Below are positions 9,360 through 18,553 of a stretch of DNA of 64,000 nt, piece after piece (position 1 is the first letter of the stretch; each line of letters opens with the position of its first letter). The DNA comes from Rheinheimera sp. (GTDB taxonomy: Bacteria; Pseudomonadota; Gammaproteobacteria; Enterobacterales; Alteromonadaceae), in the NCBI RefSeq assembly GCF_030690345.1, contig NZ_JAUYGV010000006.1:992001-1056000 (forward strand), read 5' to 3'. The position numbers and the translations under genes are program-made. The notes below the pieces were generated by a model. That model did no database searches, was not told the origin of the DNA, and saw nothing but the letters and a program-made list of their open reading frames with translations.

Positions 9360-11713
9360 CGCTGGATATTGCCCTGGTATTATTAATACTGGCCGCGGCA
9401 TTGCTGCTGTTTGTTACCGGCTGGTTGCGGATGGATGTAGTTGCTTTGCTGGTGTTGTGTGCGCTGGCCTTACTGGGGTTGGTATCGCCGGCAGAGGCAG
9501 TCAGTGGTTTCAGTAACCCTGCGGTAATCACGGTTTGGGCGATGTTTATTATGAGTGAGGGCTTAACCCGCGTTGGTATTGCCGACGGTATTGGCCGACA
9601 AGTTATTCGCTTATCCGGTAGTAGTGAAACCAGGATGATCATCGTCATTATGCTGGTTGCCGGTTTGTTGTCGGCCTTTATGAGCAATATAGGTGTGGTT
9701 GCCTTGCTACTGCCGGTGACGGTAGAAGCAGCCAGACGCTGTGGTATATCACCGGCGAAAGTGCTGATGCCAATGGCCTTTGGCGCCATGCTCGGTGGTT
9801 TAATAACTTTAATTGGTACACCGACCAATTTACTGGTGCATATTGCGCTGGAAGAAAGCGACCGCAGCGGCTTTAAGTTATTTGATTTTGCCCTGATAGG
9901 CTTGCCGATTTTATTAGCCGGCACCTTGTTTGTCGCCTTTATCGGCCGTCATTTGTTACCGGATACAGACCCCGATCGGGCTGGCCTTGCCGGCAGCAAA
10001 AACCTCAGCGATCAGTACAGTCTGCAGGAGCGTATCTTTGCGCTGCGTTTACCTGATGATTCTCTACTGGCCGGACACACACTGGAAGAGTCCGGCTTAA
10101 TTAATACTGTCGGTCTGATGGTTATTGCCCTGACAAGGGGTAATGAAACCTTTACCCTGCCATCGCGGCATACCGTGCTTAAAGCCGGCGATATTGTGTT
10201 GGCGCAGGGTAAATTCAGCCGCTTTGAACGGCTGCGCAGTTGGAACTCGTTAACCATAGAGCGCGAAGCACCAATGCTGCATGAGAAGTTGCTGGCAGCC
10301 AGTGGCTTGGCTGAGCTGGAAGTGGCGCCTGACAGCGCGCTGGTGGGCGAAGTATTGCAGCATCACCGCTTTCGGGAGCACTACCAGGTGAATGTGCTGG
10401 CGGTAAAACGTGCAGGCCAACCATTACGTACGCGGCTGGCCGATTTATCGCTGGCCGCCGGCGATAAAATTCTGGTGCAGGGCAGCAAGAGTGCACTGGA
10501 CGCCATGCACAAGCAAGCGGCATTCAACACAGTACAATTGCTGAGCCCTGATGACGTAATACAGCAGTACAACCTGGAAGAGCGCTTATTTGTGTTGGGT
10601 TTACCGGAGGACAGCCCGCTGGTTGACAGCACCTTTGCGGATAACCGGCTGGGTGACGCTTTTGATTTTCGTTTACTTGGGCTGTTTCGCCAGGGCGAAA
10701 TTATTCAGCAGTTTCACTCGGACGACAAGCTGCAAGCCGGCGATTTGCTGCTGATCCAGGGGCGGGAGGAAGACCTGGATATTCTGCGCGGCTTTAAACA
10801 GCTGGAACGGCTGGACGATATGTCACCTTATCTGGATTTACTGGCCAAAGGTAAACTGGAGCTGGTAGAAGCCACCTTGCACCCGCGCAGCAAATACATT
10901 GGCAAGAGTGTTAATGCGCTGCAACTTGATAAACGTTACAAAGTGGAAGTGGCAGCCATTTGGCGCGAAGGCCGTGCGTATCGCTCGGCGCTGGGCAGCA
11001 TGTTATTGCAGGCGGGGGACGCGCTGTTAATCGTAGGGCCGCGCCCGCGGCTGGCAATGCTGACCGAAAGCGAGCATCTGATTGTATTAAACCCGGTACA
11101 GGTAAAACCGGTAGACGCCCGGAAAGCCCCGCTGGCTGCCGGGCTGATATTGTTAATGGTAGCACTGACTATAGCCGGCATATTACCGGTTGATCTGGCG
11201 GCCATTTTGGCGGCAACCTTAATGGTGGCCAGCCGTTGTTTGAGCATGGAGCAGGCCTATGCTGCCATCGACTGGCGCTCAATTTTCCTGATCGCCGGTA
11301 TGTTGCCGTTGGGGTTGGCGATGCAGCACTCCGGCACCGCTGCCTGGTTGGCAGATGGAGTGCAGTCAAGTTTAGGCCAATACGGTCCTGTTGCTGTAAT
11401 GGCGGGTTTATATCTGGTTACGGCACTGGGCACTCTGGTGGTGCCCACCGTGGCACTGGTGCTGATTATGGCGCCAATTGGTTTAATGCTCAGCAGTGCG
11501 CTGGGAATTAACGGCCAAAGCGCAATGATGATAGTGGCGGTAGCGGCGACCAGCCTGGCCAGCCCGGTATCGCATGCCGCTAATACGCTGGTAATGGGGC
11601 CGGGGGGCTATCGCTTTGTGGATTATTTAAAAGTGGGTGGGCCGCTTAGCTTGCTATTGTTTGTTATTACCATGGCATTGTTACCGCTGCTTTGGCCGTT
11701 AAACCCGGCTTAA
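9356..11713 (+). CDS. SLC13/DASS-type transporter with four RCK_C-like domains
   Basis: A 785-residue paralogue of the preceding transporter, starting at an ATGA overlap with it. The first membrane half has FMSNIG and IGTPTN; the second has SHAANTLVMGPGG. The cytosolic insert is unusually long and reads as four successive RCK_C-like units beginning near residues 219, 319, 404 and 501. Each ends in a beta-hairpin of the type LxAGDxxLxQG (KAGDIVLAQG, AAGDKILVQG, QAGDLLLIQG, QAGDALLIVG). Such domains usually bind ligands and gate transport. Tandem, overlapping genes suggest either a heteromeric complex or two related uptake systems made together. It converges with panC. Confidence 0.8.
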   Translation: MTLDIALVLLILAAALLLFVTGWLRMDVVALLVLCALALLGLVSPAEAVSGFSNPAVITVWAMFIMSEGLTRVGIADGIGRQVIRLSGSSETRMIIVIMLVAGLLSAFMSNIGVVALLLPVTVEAARRCGISPAKVLMPMAFGAMLGGLITLIGTPTNLLVHIALEESDRSGFKLFDFALIGLPILLAGTLFVAFIGRHLLPDTDPDRAGLAGSKNLSDQYSLQERIFALRLPDDSLLAGHTLEESGLINTVGLMVIALTRGNETFTLPSRHTVLKAGDIVLAQGKFSRFERLRSWNSLTIEREAPMLHEKLLAASGLAELEVAPDSALVGEVLQHHRFREHYQVNVLAVKRAGQPLRTRLADLSLAAGDKILVQGSKSALDAMHKQAAFNTVQLLSPDDVIQQYNLEERLFVLGLPEDSPLVDSTFADNRLGDAFDFRLLGLFRQGEIIQQFHSDDKLQAGDLLLIQGREEDLDILRGFKQLERLDDMSPYLDLLAKGKLELVEATLHPRSKYIGKSVNALQLDKRYKVEVAAIWREGRAYRSALGSMLLQAGDALLIVGPRPRLAMLTESEHLIVLNPVQVKPVDARKAPLAAGLILLMVALTIAGILPVDLAAILAATLMVASRCLSMEQAYAAIDWRSIFLIAGMLPLGLAMQHSGTAAWLADGVQSSLGQYGPVAVMAGLYLVTALGTLVVPTVALVLIMAPIGLMLSSALGINGQSAMMIVAVAATSLASPVSHAANTLVMGPGGYRFVDYLKVGGPLSLLLFVITMALLPLLWPLNPA

Positions 11714-11739
11714 ACAGCGGCCGGGCAACAGCCGGTAAC

Positions 11740-12582
11740 TCAGACTTCCAGATTATCAATCAATCGGGTGCTGCCGAGCCAGGCGGCAGCCAAAATCACT
11801 TTAGGCTGCTGTGCGGTGCTGGCCAGCGTCAGATCGGTTTGGTCAGAGATATCAATATAATCCGGCGTAAAGCCTGCGGCACTAAGCTGCTGTTTAGTGT
11901 GCTGCTCTAAGCTGCGGTAATCATGGTTACCCGCCAGAATTTGTGCACGCAGTTGCTGCAACAGCTGATACAGCTTCGGGGCTGTTACTAACTGCTGCGG
12001 CGTTAAATAACCATTACGTGAGCTTAGCGCCAGGCCATTGGCGGCACGCTCTGTCTCCACACCGACAATGTCAATGGGTAAGGATAAATCGGTCACCATC
12101 TGGCGGATAATAGCCAGTTGCTGATAATCCTTTTGGCCGAAGCAGGCTATATCCGGCTGCACCAGGTTAAACAGCTTACAAACAATAGTCGACACGCCAC
12201 GGAAATGGCCGGCGCGGCTGGCACCGCAATGTAAATCGCCCAGCAACGGCACTTCGACGAAGGTTTGTACGTCGAGGCCACGCGGGTACATCATATCTGG
12301 CGTAGGGGTAAATACTGCATCGGCGCCATGGGCGGTTAGCCCAGCACAATCGGCATCCAACGTACGTGGGTAGCTGTCGAGGTCTTCGTTTTTGCCAAAC
12401 TGCATCGGGTTAACAAAGATGCTGACAATAACGCGATCGGCACGGCTTTTGGCAACATCCACCAGTTTTAAGTGGCCGTTATGCAGGTTGCCCATGGTGG
12501 GCACAAAGGCAATACGTTCGCCGTTTTGCCGCCACGCACTTATTTGCGCCCGCAAGGCTTGAACAGAATTAATGATCTTCAT
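11740..12582 (-). CDS. panC: Pantothenate synthetase
   Basis: A 280-residue cytosolic enzyme (E. coli 283) that condenses pantoate with beta-alanine using ATP. The nucleotidyltransferase motif is in PTMGNLHNGHLKL (HNGH as the HIGH-like signature), with FVNPMQFG and FGQKDYQQL for pantoate and ATP binding, and LSSRNGYL as the KMSKS-like region. It follows panB by five bases, so the two are one transcription unit. It is last in the dksA-gluQ-pcnB-folK-panBC run and ends 26 bp from the convergent SLC13 gene. Confidence 0.97.
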   Translation of the reverse strand: MKIINSVQALRAQISAWRQNGERIAFVPTMGNLHNGHLKLVDVAKSRADRVIVSIFVNPMQFGKNEDLDSYPRTLDADCAGLTAHGADAVFTPTPDMMYPRGLDVQTFVEVPLLGDLHCGASRAGHFRGVSTIVCKLFNLVQPDIACFGQKDYQQLAIIRQMVTDLSLPIDIVGVETERAANGLALSSRNGYLTPQQLVTAPKLYQLLQQLRAQILAGNHDYRSLEQHTKQQLSAAGFTPDYIDISDQTDLTLASTAQQPKVILAAAWLGSTRLIDNLEV

Positions 12583-12587
12583 CGGGC

Positions 12588-13379
12588 TTAAAAACTGTGC
12601 TCGTTGGCAGGGAAGGTCTGGCTTTTTACTTCGCTGACATAAGCAGCAATTGCGCTTCTTATTTCACCGGTTTGGGCCAGATAGTTTTTGGAAAATTTCG
12701 GAATATAGCCACTGCTGATGCCAAGTAAATCATGCATCACCAGTACCTGACCGTCGGTAACATTGCCGGCACCAATACCGATAACCGGGATGTTTAGCGC
12801 TTCAGTAATGCGCTTGGCTAAGGCGGTGGGAATGCATTCTAACACCAGCAATTGCGCACCGGCCTGTTGCAGCGCTTTGGCCTGGGCTACCATGGCATCG
12901 GCGGCGGCATCGGTTTTACCCTGTACTTTGTAGCCACCAAAGATATGCACCGACTGCGGTGTTAAACCTAAATGGCCGCATACCGGCACGCCGCGTTCGG
13001 TTAAGGCTTTTACGGTGGGCAGTAAAAAGTCGCCGCCTTCAAGTTTCACCATATTGGCGCCGGCCTGCATCAGCGGCACTACATTTTGCAGCGTTTGCTC
13101 TAAGGTGCCGTAGCTCATAAACGGCATATCGGCAATAACAAAGGCATCCGGTGCACCGGCGCGCACGGCGCGGGTATGGTAGGCAATATCATTTACGGTA
13201 ACCGGCAGGGTATCGCCGTGGCCTTGCAGCACCATACCTAAGGAATCGCCAATCAACAGTACGTCGACGCCTTGTTCGGCAAATAATTTAGCGAAGCTGG
13301 CATCATAGGCCGTCAGCATGGTGATTTTGTCACTTTGCTGCTTCATTTTCTGTAATACGGCAGTGGTGATCTTAGCCAT
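12588..13379 (-). CDS. panB: 3-methyl-2-oxobutanoate hydroxymethyltransferase
   Basis: A 263-residue ketopantoate hydroxymethyltransferase, full length for the family. It transfers the methylene group of 5,10-CH2-THF to 2-oxoisovalerate in pantothenate synthesis. The TIM-barrel signature [14 protein letters not shown], the metal-site region around VKLEGG, and the HLGLTPQSV block are intact. It lies 53 bp after folK, with panC five bases downstream. Together with PanC and PanP it gives a full route to pantothenate apart from ketopantoate reductase. Confidence 0.97.
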   Translation of the reverse strand: MAKITTAVLQKMKQQSDKITMLTAYDASFAKLFAEQGVDVLLIGDSLGMVLQGHGDTLPVTVNDIAYHTRAVRAGAPDAFVIADMPFMSYGTLEQTLQNVVPLMQAGANMVKLEGGDFLLPTVKALTERGVPVCGHLGLTPQSVHIFGGYKVQGKTDAAADAMVAQAKALQQAGAQLLVLECIPTALAKRITEALNIPVIGIGAGNVTDGQVLVMHDLLGISSGYIPKFSKNYLAQTGEIRSAIAAYVSEVKSQTFPANEHSF

Positions 13380-13432
13380 AATCTTCTCATCCGACCATTA
13401 ACGCAGGACGCGCAAGATCGCACAAAGTGCGA

Positions 13433-13933
13433 TTAGCTGCAACTGCTGTGAAGTTTTTGCAGGCCGTTAAGCGGCACCTGCGCCAGTAAAGAGGATAATA
13501 CAGTACCGTCCGGCAGGCTAAGTTGCGGGGCAATGTCATGCAGCGGATACAGCACAAATTCGCGTACGCGCAGGCCGTAATGCGGCACGGTTAAGCGCTC
13601 AGTAGCAATAACCTGGTCGCCATACAGCAGAATGTCTAAATCCAGCGTGCGCGGCCCCCAACGCTCAGCTTTGCGCTTACGGCCCTGCTGTTGTTCTATC
13701 TGCTGCAGGGCATCCAGTAACTGCTCTGCACCTAACGTGGTGTCGATAGCGGCTACGGCATTAACGTAATCGGGCTGATCTTGCGGCCCCATAGGTTTAG
13801 AGCCGTAAAAGCCGGACACCGTCACCAGCTTGCTGTGGGCTAACTGCTTAAGTGCCTGCACGGCTTGCTGCAGCTGCTCTACCGGCTCGTCCAGGTTAGC
13901 ACCTAAACCAATGTAACAGCGTAGCGGCGCCAT
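13433..13933 (-). CDS. folK: 6-hydroxymethyl-dihydropterin pyrophosphokinase
   Basis: A 166-residue HPPK of the folate pathway, transferring pyrophosphate from ATP to 6-hydroxymethyl-7,8-dihydropterin. The family signature RWGPRTLDLDILLYG is complete, with the two Mg-binding Asp residues in DLD, and the N-terminus YIGLGANLDEP is typical. The ATG shares one base with the pcnB stop (TAATG), so translation is coupled as in other gammaproteobacteria with pcnB-folK. Confidence 0.96.
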   Translation of the reverse strand: MAPLRCYIGLGANLDEPVEQLQQAVQALKQLAHSKLVTVSGFYGSKPMGPQDQPDYVNAVAAIDTTLGAEQLLDALQQIEQQQGRKRKAERWGPRTLDLDILLYGDQVIATERLTVPHYGLRVREFVLYPLHDIAPQLSLPDGTVLSSLLAQVPLNGLQKLHSSCS

Positions 13934-15396
13934 TATTCTGCCGTGGGTTTACGTTTATAGCTGCGCCGGCGACGCGGGCCTTTGTCGATGCCTTCTTTGC
14001 CCAGCTGGTTGATCAGCTGCAAGCGATCGGTTTCATCGGCAAACTGGAACCTTTCCCACCACAGCGCCAGCTCAACTAAGCTGCCGCCTTCGGCTTCAGC
14101 GCGCAGTTGCAAAAAGTCAAAAGCACCACGAAACTTAGGCTGTTCCAGCAATTTAAACGCACGGCGGCCGGCGCGTTTGGTTAAACGGCTTTGCAGCGCC
14201 CAAATATCCCGCATCGACAGTGTAAAACGTTTAGGGATAGCGATAGTACGTTGGATATCGTCCAGCACTTCGGTCATGGCGATATTCATCGCATCAATTT
14301 CGCTCAAGCCGTCGGTCACCAGAGTTTGGCTACGCAGTTCTACCGGGTACCATAACAGGGCCGCGAAAATAAAGGCCGGTGTTACCGGTTTATCGGCGTC
14401 AACCCGCTCATCGGTGTTTTGCAGCGCTTTAGTGGCTAACTGAAACGCCTTGCCTTCCGGCTCTTGCTTTAACAGTTTGTCCAGTTGCGGCAGCAGTTGC
14501 TTCAACACCCGGGTGTCGCGCATCAGCATAAAGTTATCAAAGGCTTTGCCGGCCAGCAGCAGTTTAACCAGTTCGTCAAATAAACGCGGTGGCGGAATGT
14601 TTTTCAGCATGACTGCCAGCTGCGGGATAGGTGCCGCCGTGGCCGGCGCTATCTGCATATTTAACTTGGTGGCAAAACGGATGGCGCGCAAAATACGTAC
14701 CGGATCTTCGCGATAGCGCGTGTCCGGGTCGCCAATCAGTTCGATTTTACGCTCTGCAATCGCCTGAATACCATTGGCAAAATCGTACACAGAGAAGTCA
14801 CTGACCGAGTAATACAGCGCGTTAATGGTAAAGTCGCGCCGCTCGGCGTCTTCTTCAATAGTGCCATACACGTTATCGCGCAGAATTTGGCCATGATCGC
14901 TTAAACTGGCGGTTTTCAGCTTAGGTGCTGTGTCGGCTTCATCATCCGTGCCGCTGTGGTGGCCACGAAAGGTTGCTACCTCTATCACTTCACGGCCAAA
15001 TACTACGTGCGCGAGGCGAAAACGGCGGCCAATCAGCCGGCAGTTACGAAACACCTGTTTTACCTGCTCGGGTTTGGCGTTGGTGACTACGTCAAAATCT
15101 TTTGGTTTGATACCGAGCAGTAAATCGCGGATACAGCCGCCAACCAAATAGGCGTCAAAGCCGGCATCTTTTAAGCGGTACAACACCTTCAGCGCGTTCG
15201 GGCTGATATCTTTACGCGAAATAGCGTGCTGATCGCGGCTTAAACGCTGCACTTGTGGTAACAGGCTGGCGCCAGGGGCAAGGCGTGGCGCCTGTGCTGC
15301 TTTGCCGCTGATTTTGCTTTTAGGGTTGCCTGCCTTAGGGGCTTTGGCCTTAGTGCCAAAGGTGCGGCGACAAAAATCTAACACTCGCGAAATAAT
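13933..15396 (-). CDS. pcnB: Poly(A) polymerase I, probable AUU start
   Basis: Class II nucleotidyltransferase that adds poly(A) to RNA 3' ends and so promotes RNA decay. The catalytic motif is in LVGGCIRDLLLG...DFDVV, followed by RRFRLAHVVFG, EVATFRGHH and the RRDFTINALYYS block; the basic C-terminus (RRRRSYKRKP) is typical. The frame has GTG at 15384, but that lies 19 nt from the only Shine-Dalgarno (AGGAG, 15404-15408). An in-frame AUU at 15394-15396 stands 7 nt from it and gives a start (then I-S-R-V-L-D-F-C-R-R) that aligns with E. coli PcnB, known to start at AUU (F-T-R-V-A-N-F-C-R-K). That start gives 487 residues. Confidence 0.93.
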   Translation of the reverse strand: MISRVLDFCRRTFGTKAKAPKAGNPKSKISGKAAQAPRLAPGASLLPQVQRLSRDQHAISRKDISPNALKVLYRLKDAGFDAYLVGGCIRDLLLGIKPKDFDVVTNAKPEQVKQVFRNCRLIGRRFRLAHVVFGREVIEVATFRGHHSGTDDEADTAPKLKTASLSDHGQILRDNVYGTIEEDAERRDFTINALYYSVSDFSVYDFANGIQAIAERKIELIGDPDTRYREDPVRILRAIRFATKLNMQIAPATAAPIPQLAVMLKNIPPPRLFDELVKLLLAGKAFDNFMLMRDTRVLKQLLPQLDKLLKQEPEGKAFQLATKALQNTDERVDADKPVTPAFIFAALLWYPVELRSQTLVTDGLSEIDAMNIAMTEVLDDIQRTIAIPKRFTLSMRDIWALQSRLTKRAGRRAFKLLEQPKFRGAFDFLQLRAEAEGGSLVELALWWERFQFADETDRLQLINQLGKEGIDKGPRRRRSYKRKPTAE

Positions 15397-15415
15397 GATA
15401 ATTCTCCTGACAAAT
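15397..15415 (-). promoter_or_regulatory. Shine-Dalgarno deciding the non-AUG pcnB start
   Basis: On the minus strand AGGAGA (15408-15403) is followed by A-ATT-ATC and then ATT-ATT-TCG-CGA-GTG. The spacing from AGGAG is 7 nt to the ATT at 15396 and 19 nt to the GTG at 15384. No ATG is available in frame nearby. Confidence 0.75.
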
Positions 15416-15506
15416 ACAGCCCTGGCTGCATTCTAAAACAGCCCTGAGCTGTATTCTGAGACAGCCTTGAGCTGTATTCTGAGACAGCCTTGAGCTGCAT
15501 TTTTAA
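15416..15506. repeat. Four 22-23 bp direct repeats upstream of pcnB
   Basis: Units start at 15416, 15438, 15461 and 15484 with consensus ACAGCCTTGAGCTGTATTCT plus GAG. Units 2 and 3 differ at one base; unit 1 lacks one base, and unit 4 diverges at its 3' end. Each unit carries a small inverted repeat, CAGC..GCTG, around the centre TTGA. They fill the gap between gluQ and pcnB. Confidence 0.9.
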
Positions 15507-15561
15507 AAAACCGGCTAATAATACCGCAGCCGAAGCAAAAAAAGAATTAAACCGCGCCGGC

Positions 15562-16467
15562 TTAACGAAATTCTGTGCTGCTTATTTCCATTTGCCGCGG
15601 CACTCTACTCAATTGCCAGCACGCAGTGGCCCAGCTTAACTGCTCTGCCACCGCGGCGTGTTTTAATTCAAGCGGTGGCGGGTGGCCAAGAAAACACAGC
15701 ACTTTATACATAACCTCTGCAACCGGCCATTGGCTGATGGCTGCAGCATGGTTTTGTTTGCTGAGCTTAAACCCCGGCTGCAGCACCGCCAACGGTAAGT
15801 GGCCATAGCGCGGCACCGGTGCGCCAAGCAAGCTACACAAGGCTTGTTGCCGCGGTGTCATCGGCAGTAAATCAGCACCGCGGATCACTTCGGTTATCCC
15901 CTGGTCGATATCATCCACCACCACTACCAGCTGATAAGCAAATAAGCCATCACGGCGTTTTATAATGTAATCTTCCTGCGCCAGCGGCGTGCTTATCTGC
16001 TGAGCGCCAAATACCAGATCGCTAAACTGCGTATTGACGTTATTGCTGCGCAGGCGCCAGGCCAGGTTATCCGCAGTTAGCTGCAATGCGCCGCAGCGGT
16101 TGTCGTAAGTGCCACCCATAGCACTGATTTGCTTACGGCTACACTGGCAGGCGTAAATCAGCTGCTGCTGTTGCAACTGACTGAACATGTCGCGGTAGCG
16201 CGCCAAACGTTGGCTTTGATACAGCACCACGCCATCCCACTGCAAGCCAAATTGTTCCAGCGTGCGCAGAATAGCGCTATCCATATCCGGTAGCATACGC
16301 GGCGTGTCGATATCTTCCATCCGCACCAGCCACTGGCCATGCTGACTTTTTGCCTGCAGATAGCTGCCAACTGCAGCAATAAGGGAGCCGAAATGAAGCG
16401 GGCCGGATGGCGAGGGCGCAAACCGGCCGATATAAGCGGGGGGAACAATTGACATCTTAGCGGGCAT
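15562..16467 (-). CDS. gluQ: Glutamyl-Q tRNA(Asp) synthetase
   Basis: A paralogue of the GluRS catalytic core (301 residues, without the anticodon-binding domain) that glutamylates queuosine in tRNA-Asp. The N-terminal YIGRFAPSPSGPLHFGSL has the HFGS version of the HIGH motif, and the KLSKQN block is the KMSKS counterpart. The zinc site begins with CQCS, with a further Cys in NRCG. It lies one base after dksA, reproducing the E. coli dksA-gluQ operon. ATG 16467 or ATG 16455 could be the start; the second sits closer to the conserved N-terminus. Confidence 0.94.
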   Translation of the reverse strand: MPAKMSIVPPAYIGRFAPSPSGPLHFGSLIAAVGSYLQAKSQHGQWLVRMEDIDTPRMLPDMDSAILRTLEQFGLQWDGVVLYQSQRLARYRDMFSQLQQQQLIYACQCSRKQISAMGGTYDNRCGALQLTADNLAWRLRSNNVNTQFSDLVFGAQQISTPLAQEDYIIKRRDGLFAYQLVVVVDDIDQGITEVIRGADLLPMTPRQQALCSLLGAPVPRYGHLPLAVLQPGFKLSKQNHAAAISQWPVAEVMYKVLCFLGHPPPLELKHAAVAEQLSWATACWQLSRVPRQMEISSTEFR

Positions 16468-16468
16468 C

Positions 16469-16918
16469 TTAGCCGCCCAGTTGCTTTTCCTTAATCTCTG
16501 CTAAGGTTTTGCAATCGATACACATGTCTGCCGTAGGACGGGCTTCCAGGCGCTTAATACCAATTTCAATACCGCAGGTATCACAGTAACCAAAGTCTTC
16601 GTCTTCGATTTTCTGCAAGGTTTTCTCAATTTTTTTCAGCAACTTACGCTCACGATCACGGGCACGCAGTTCTAAGCTGAATTCTTCTTCCTGGGCGGCA
16701 CGATCTACCGGATCCGGGAAGTTAGCGGCTTCATCCGCCATATGGTTTTTGGTGCGGTCAACTTCTTCGCGCAACTGCTGACGCCAGGCGTCAAGAATGC
16801 GGCGGAAATGTTCCAGTTGCTTCGGGTTCATATACTCTTCCCCGACCGCTTCCTGGTATGGCGCTACACCTGCAAGGGCCAGTAAGCCCAGCGTTTTGGT
16901 AGTCTTACCCTCTGGCAT
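16469..16918 (-). CDS. dksA: RNA polymerase-binding transcription factor DksA
   Basis: A 149-residue DksA (E. coli 151) that acts with ppGpp through the RNA polymerase secondary channel. The coiled-coil tip [13 protein letters not shown] is intact (D69, D72, A74), and the zinc finger has C112, C115, C133 and C136. The start at 16918 is set by AGGAG seven nt upstream and by alignment with E. coli; an earlier in-frame ATG at 16945 adds nine residues that are not expected. It heads the gluQ-pcnB-folK-pan cluster and is divergent from pepB. Confidence 0.97.
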   Translation of the reverse strand: MPEGKTTKTLGLLALAGVAPYQEAVGEEYMNPKQLEHFRRILDAWRQQLREEVDRTKNHMADEAANFPDPVDRAAQEEEFSLELRARDRERKLLKKIEKTLQKIEDEDFGYCDTCGIEIGIKRLEARPTADMCIDCKTLAEIKEKQLGG

Positions 16919-17184
16919 AATCATCTCCTGTATAATGCCTGGCAAAAAATATGGCGGCTATAGATAGCAGAATATTGCCGGCATCGCAATCAGATTTAAA
17001 AAGACGCGGCAGTATACAGACTGCACAGCAAGCCGTCATCTTATTTAATTCGCTGTATTTGGCTCTGCAGTTTAGCGTAGCAAAATGACAAAATAACGCG
17101 GTGAGCTTTTGCGCGCAAAGCCTTGTGATACACTCAATAGCACAGCATACCACTTAGCAACAGCACTGATTAAAAGGGTTAAAC

Positions 17185-18477
17185 ATGGCAGACGTTGTGC
17201 AAATTCAGCTTCAAACAGCAAGCGCCGCAACCAAATGGGGCAAAGCAGCACTTACGCCCACTGCGACTGGCTTTCAAATTCATCTTAATGCCGCTGATGC
17301 ACAACGCAGTGTGCAAAAAGCTGCCCGCAGTTTAGACGGCTTAGGCCTGACACAGCTGCAGTTAAGCGGTGATAACTGGACTTCAGAGCTGCAGTGGGCG
17401 TTTTATCAGGGCTTTTGCAGCGCGAAAAAGCAAACCGGCGTGCAGTTTTGCGGCGACACGGCCAGCATTACGCAACTGGAGCAACTGGCACAATGTTTCA
17501 GCTGGGCTAAGCAACTGATCAACCAAACCCCGGATGAACTATACCCCGAACAACTGGCCAAACAAGCTGCCGCTTTTATTAACAGTGTGGCAGCAGCAGG
17601 TACGGTCAGCAGCCATATATTGCTGGACGAACAACTGCTGGCGCAGGGCTGGCATGGCCTGCACGCGGTAGGGCGTGGCAGTGCACGTAAGCCGGCCATG
17701 TTGGTGCTGGACTACAACCCAACCGGTAATGCTGCAGCACCGGTGAGTGCGGCACTGGTAGGAAAGGGCATTACCTTTGACAGTGGTGGTTACTCGATTA
17801 AAGCCACCGAAAGCATGCTGGCGATGAAGTGCGATATGGGCGGTGCTGCTACGGTAACGGCCGCGCTGGCGCTGGCAATATTGCAGGGGCTGGATAAGCG
17901 CGTTCAGCTGATTTTGTGCTGCGCGGAAAACCTGATCAGCAGCAATGCCTATAAGCTGGGCGATATCATTACCTACAAAAACGGTACCACGGTTGAGATT
18001 GTTAATACCGACGCCGAAGGCCGCTTAGTGCTGGCCGATGGCTTGATGCGCGCCGCAGAAAGCGGTGCCGGGCTGATTATCGATGCCGCGACCTTAACCG
18101 GCGCCGCTATGACGGCGGTAGGCGGCGAATACAATGCGCTGTTTGCGCTGGATAAAGTGCTGGCACAAAAAGCCCTGGCTTACGCGGAGCAAGTGCAGGA
18201 GCCTACCTGGCAATTACCGCTGGAGCTATGGCATCAACAGCAGTGTCCGTCAGCTTATGCCGATACCGCCAACAGCCGGCCGGTAAAAGGCGGTGGCGCT
18301 GGCGGTGCCAGTAACGCTGCCGGATTTTTAAGCCGTTTTGTGCCTAACGATGGCAAGGGCTGGTTGCACTTTGATTTAGCTGCCGCCTTTAATAACAGTA
18401 ATAACGCCTATTGGGCTGCCGGTGCTACCGGTCAGGGTATTCGTACTATCAGCGCTACTTTGCTTGGTGAAGTTTAA
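17185..18477 (+). CDS. pepB: Leucyl aminopeptidase family protein, PepB-type
   Basis: A 430-residue M17 cytosolic aminopeptidase, close to the length of E. coli PepB (427). Metal- and substrate-binding blocks are VGKGITFDSGGYSIK, KCDMGGAA and the family signature NTDAEGRL; the catalytic Arg of that signature is present. The C-terminal GWLHFDLAAA is also conserved. It is expected to be a dimanganese or dizinc enzyme releasing N-terminal residues from peptides. The promoter must lie in the 266 bp shared with dksA; a TGATACACT extended -10-like element is at 17126-17134. PepA is longer at the N-terminus, which favours PepB. Confidence 0.9.
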   Translation: MADVVQIQLQTASAATKWGKAALTPTATGFQIHLNAADAQRSVQKAARSLDGLGLTQLQLSGDNWTSELQWAFYQGFCSAKKQTGVQFCGDTASITQLEQLAQCFSWAKQLINQTPDELYPEQLAKQAAAFINSVAAAGTVSSHILLDEQLLAQGWHGLHAVGRGSARKPAMLVLDYNPTGNAAAPVSAALVGKGITFDSGGYSIKATESMLAMKCDMGGAATVTAALALAILQGLDKRVQLILCCAENLISSNAYKLGDIITYKNGTTVEIVNTDAEGRLVLADGLMRAAESGAGLIIDAATLTGAAMTAVGGEYNALFALDKVLAQKALAYAEQVQEPTWQLPLELWHQQQCPSAYADTANSRPVKGGGAGGASNAAGFLSRFVPNDGKGWLHFDLAAAFNNSNNAYWAAGATGQGIRTISATLLGEV

Positions 18478-18553
18478 GCATTAAACAAGGTTGGGGCCGC
18501 AGACATAAACAAGGTAAACTGCGGCACATTAACCATTATTGTTGGCTGGTGTA

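Noticed and set aside
15416..15506. CRISPR-like array
   Set aside because: The repeats are directly tandem, with no spacers of unique sequence between them and no cas genes nearby.
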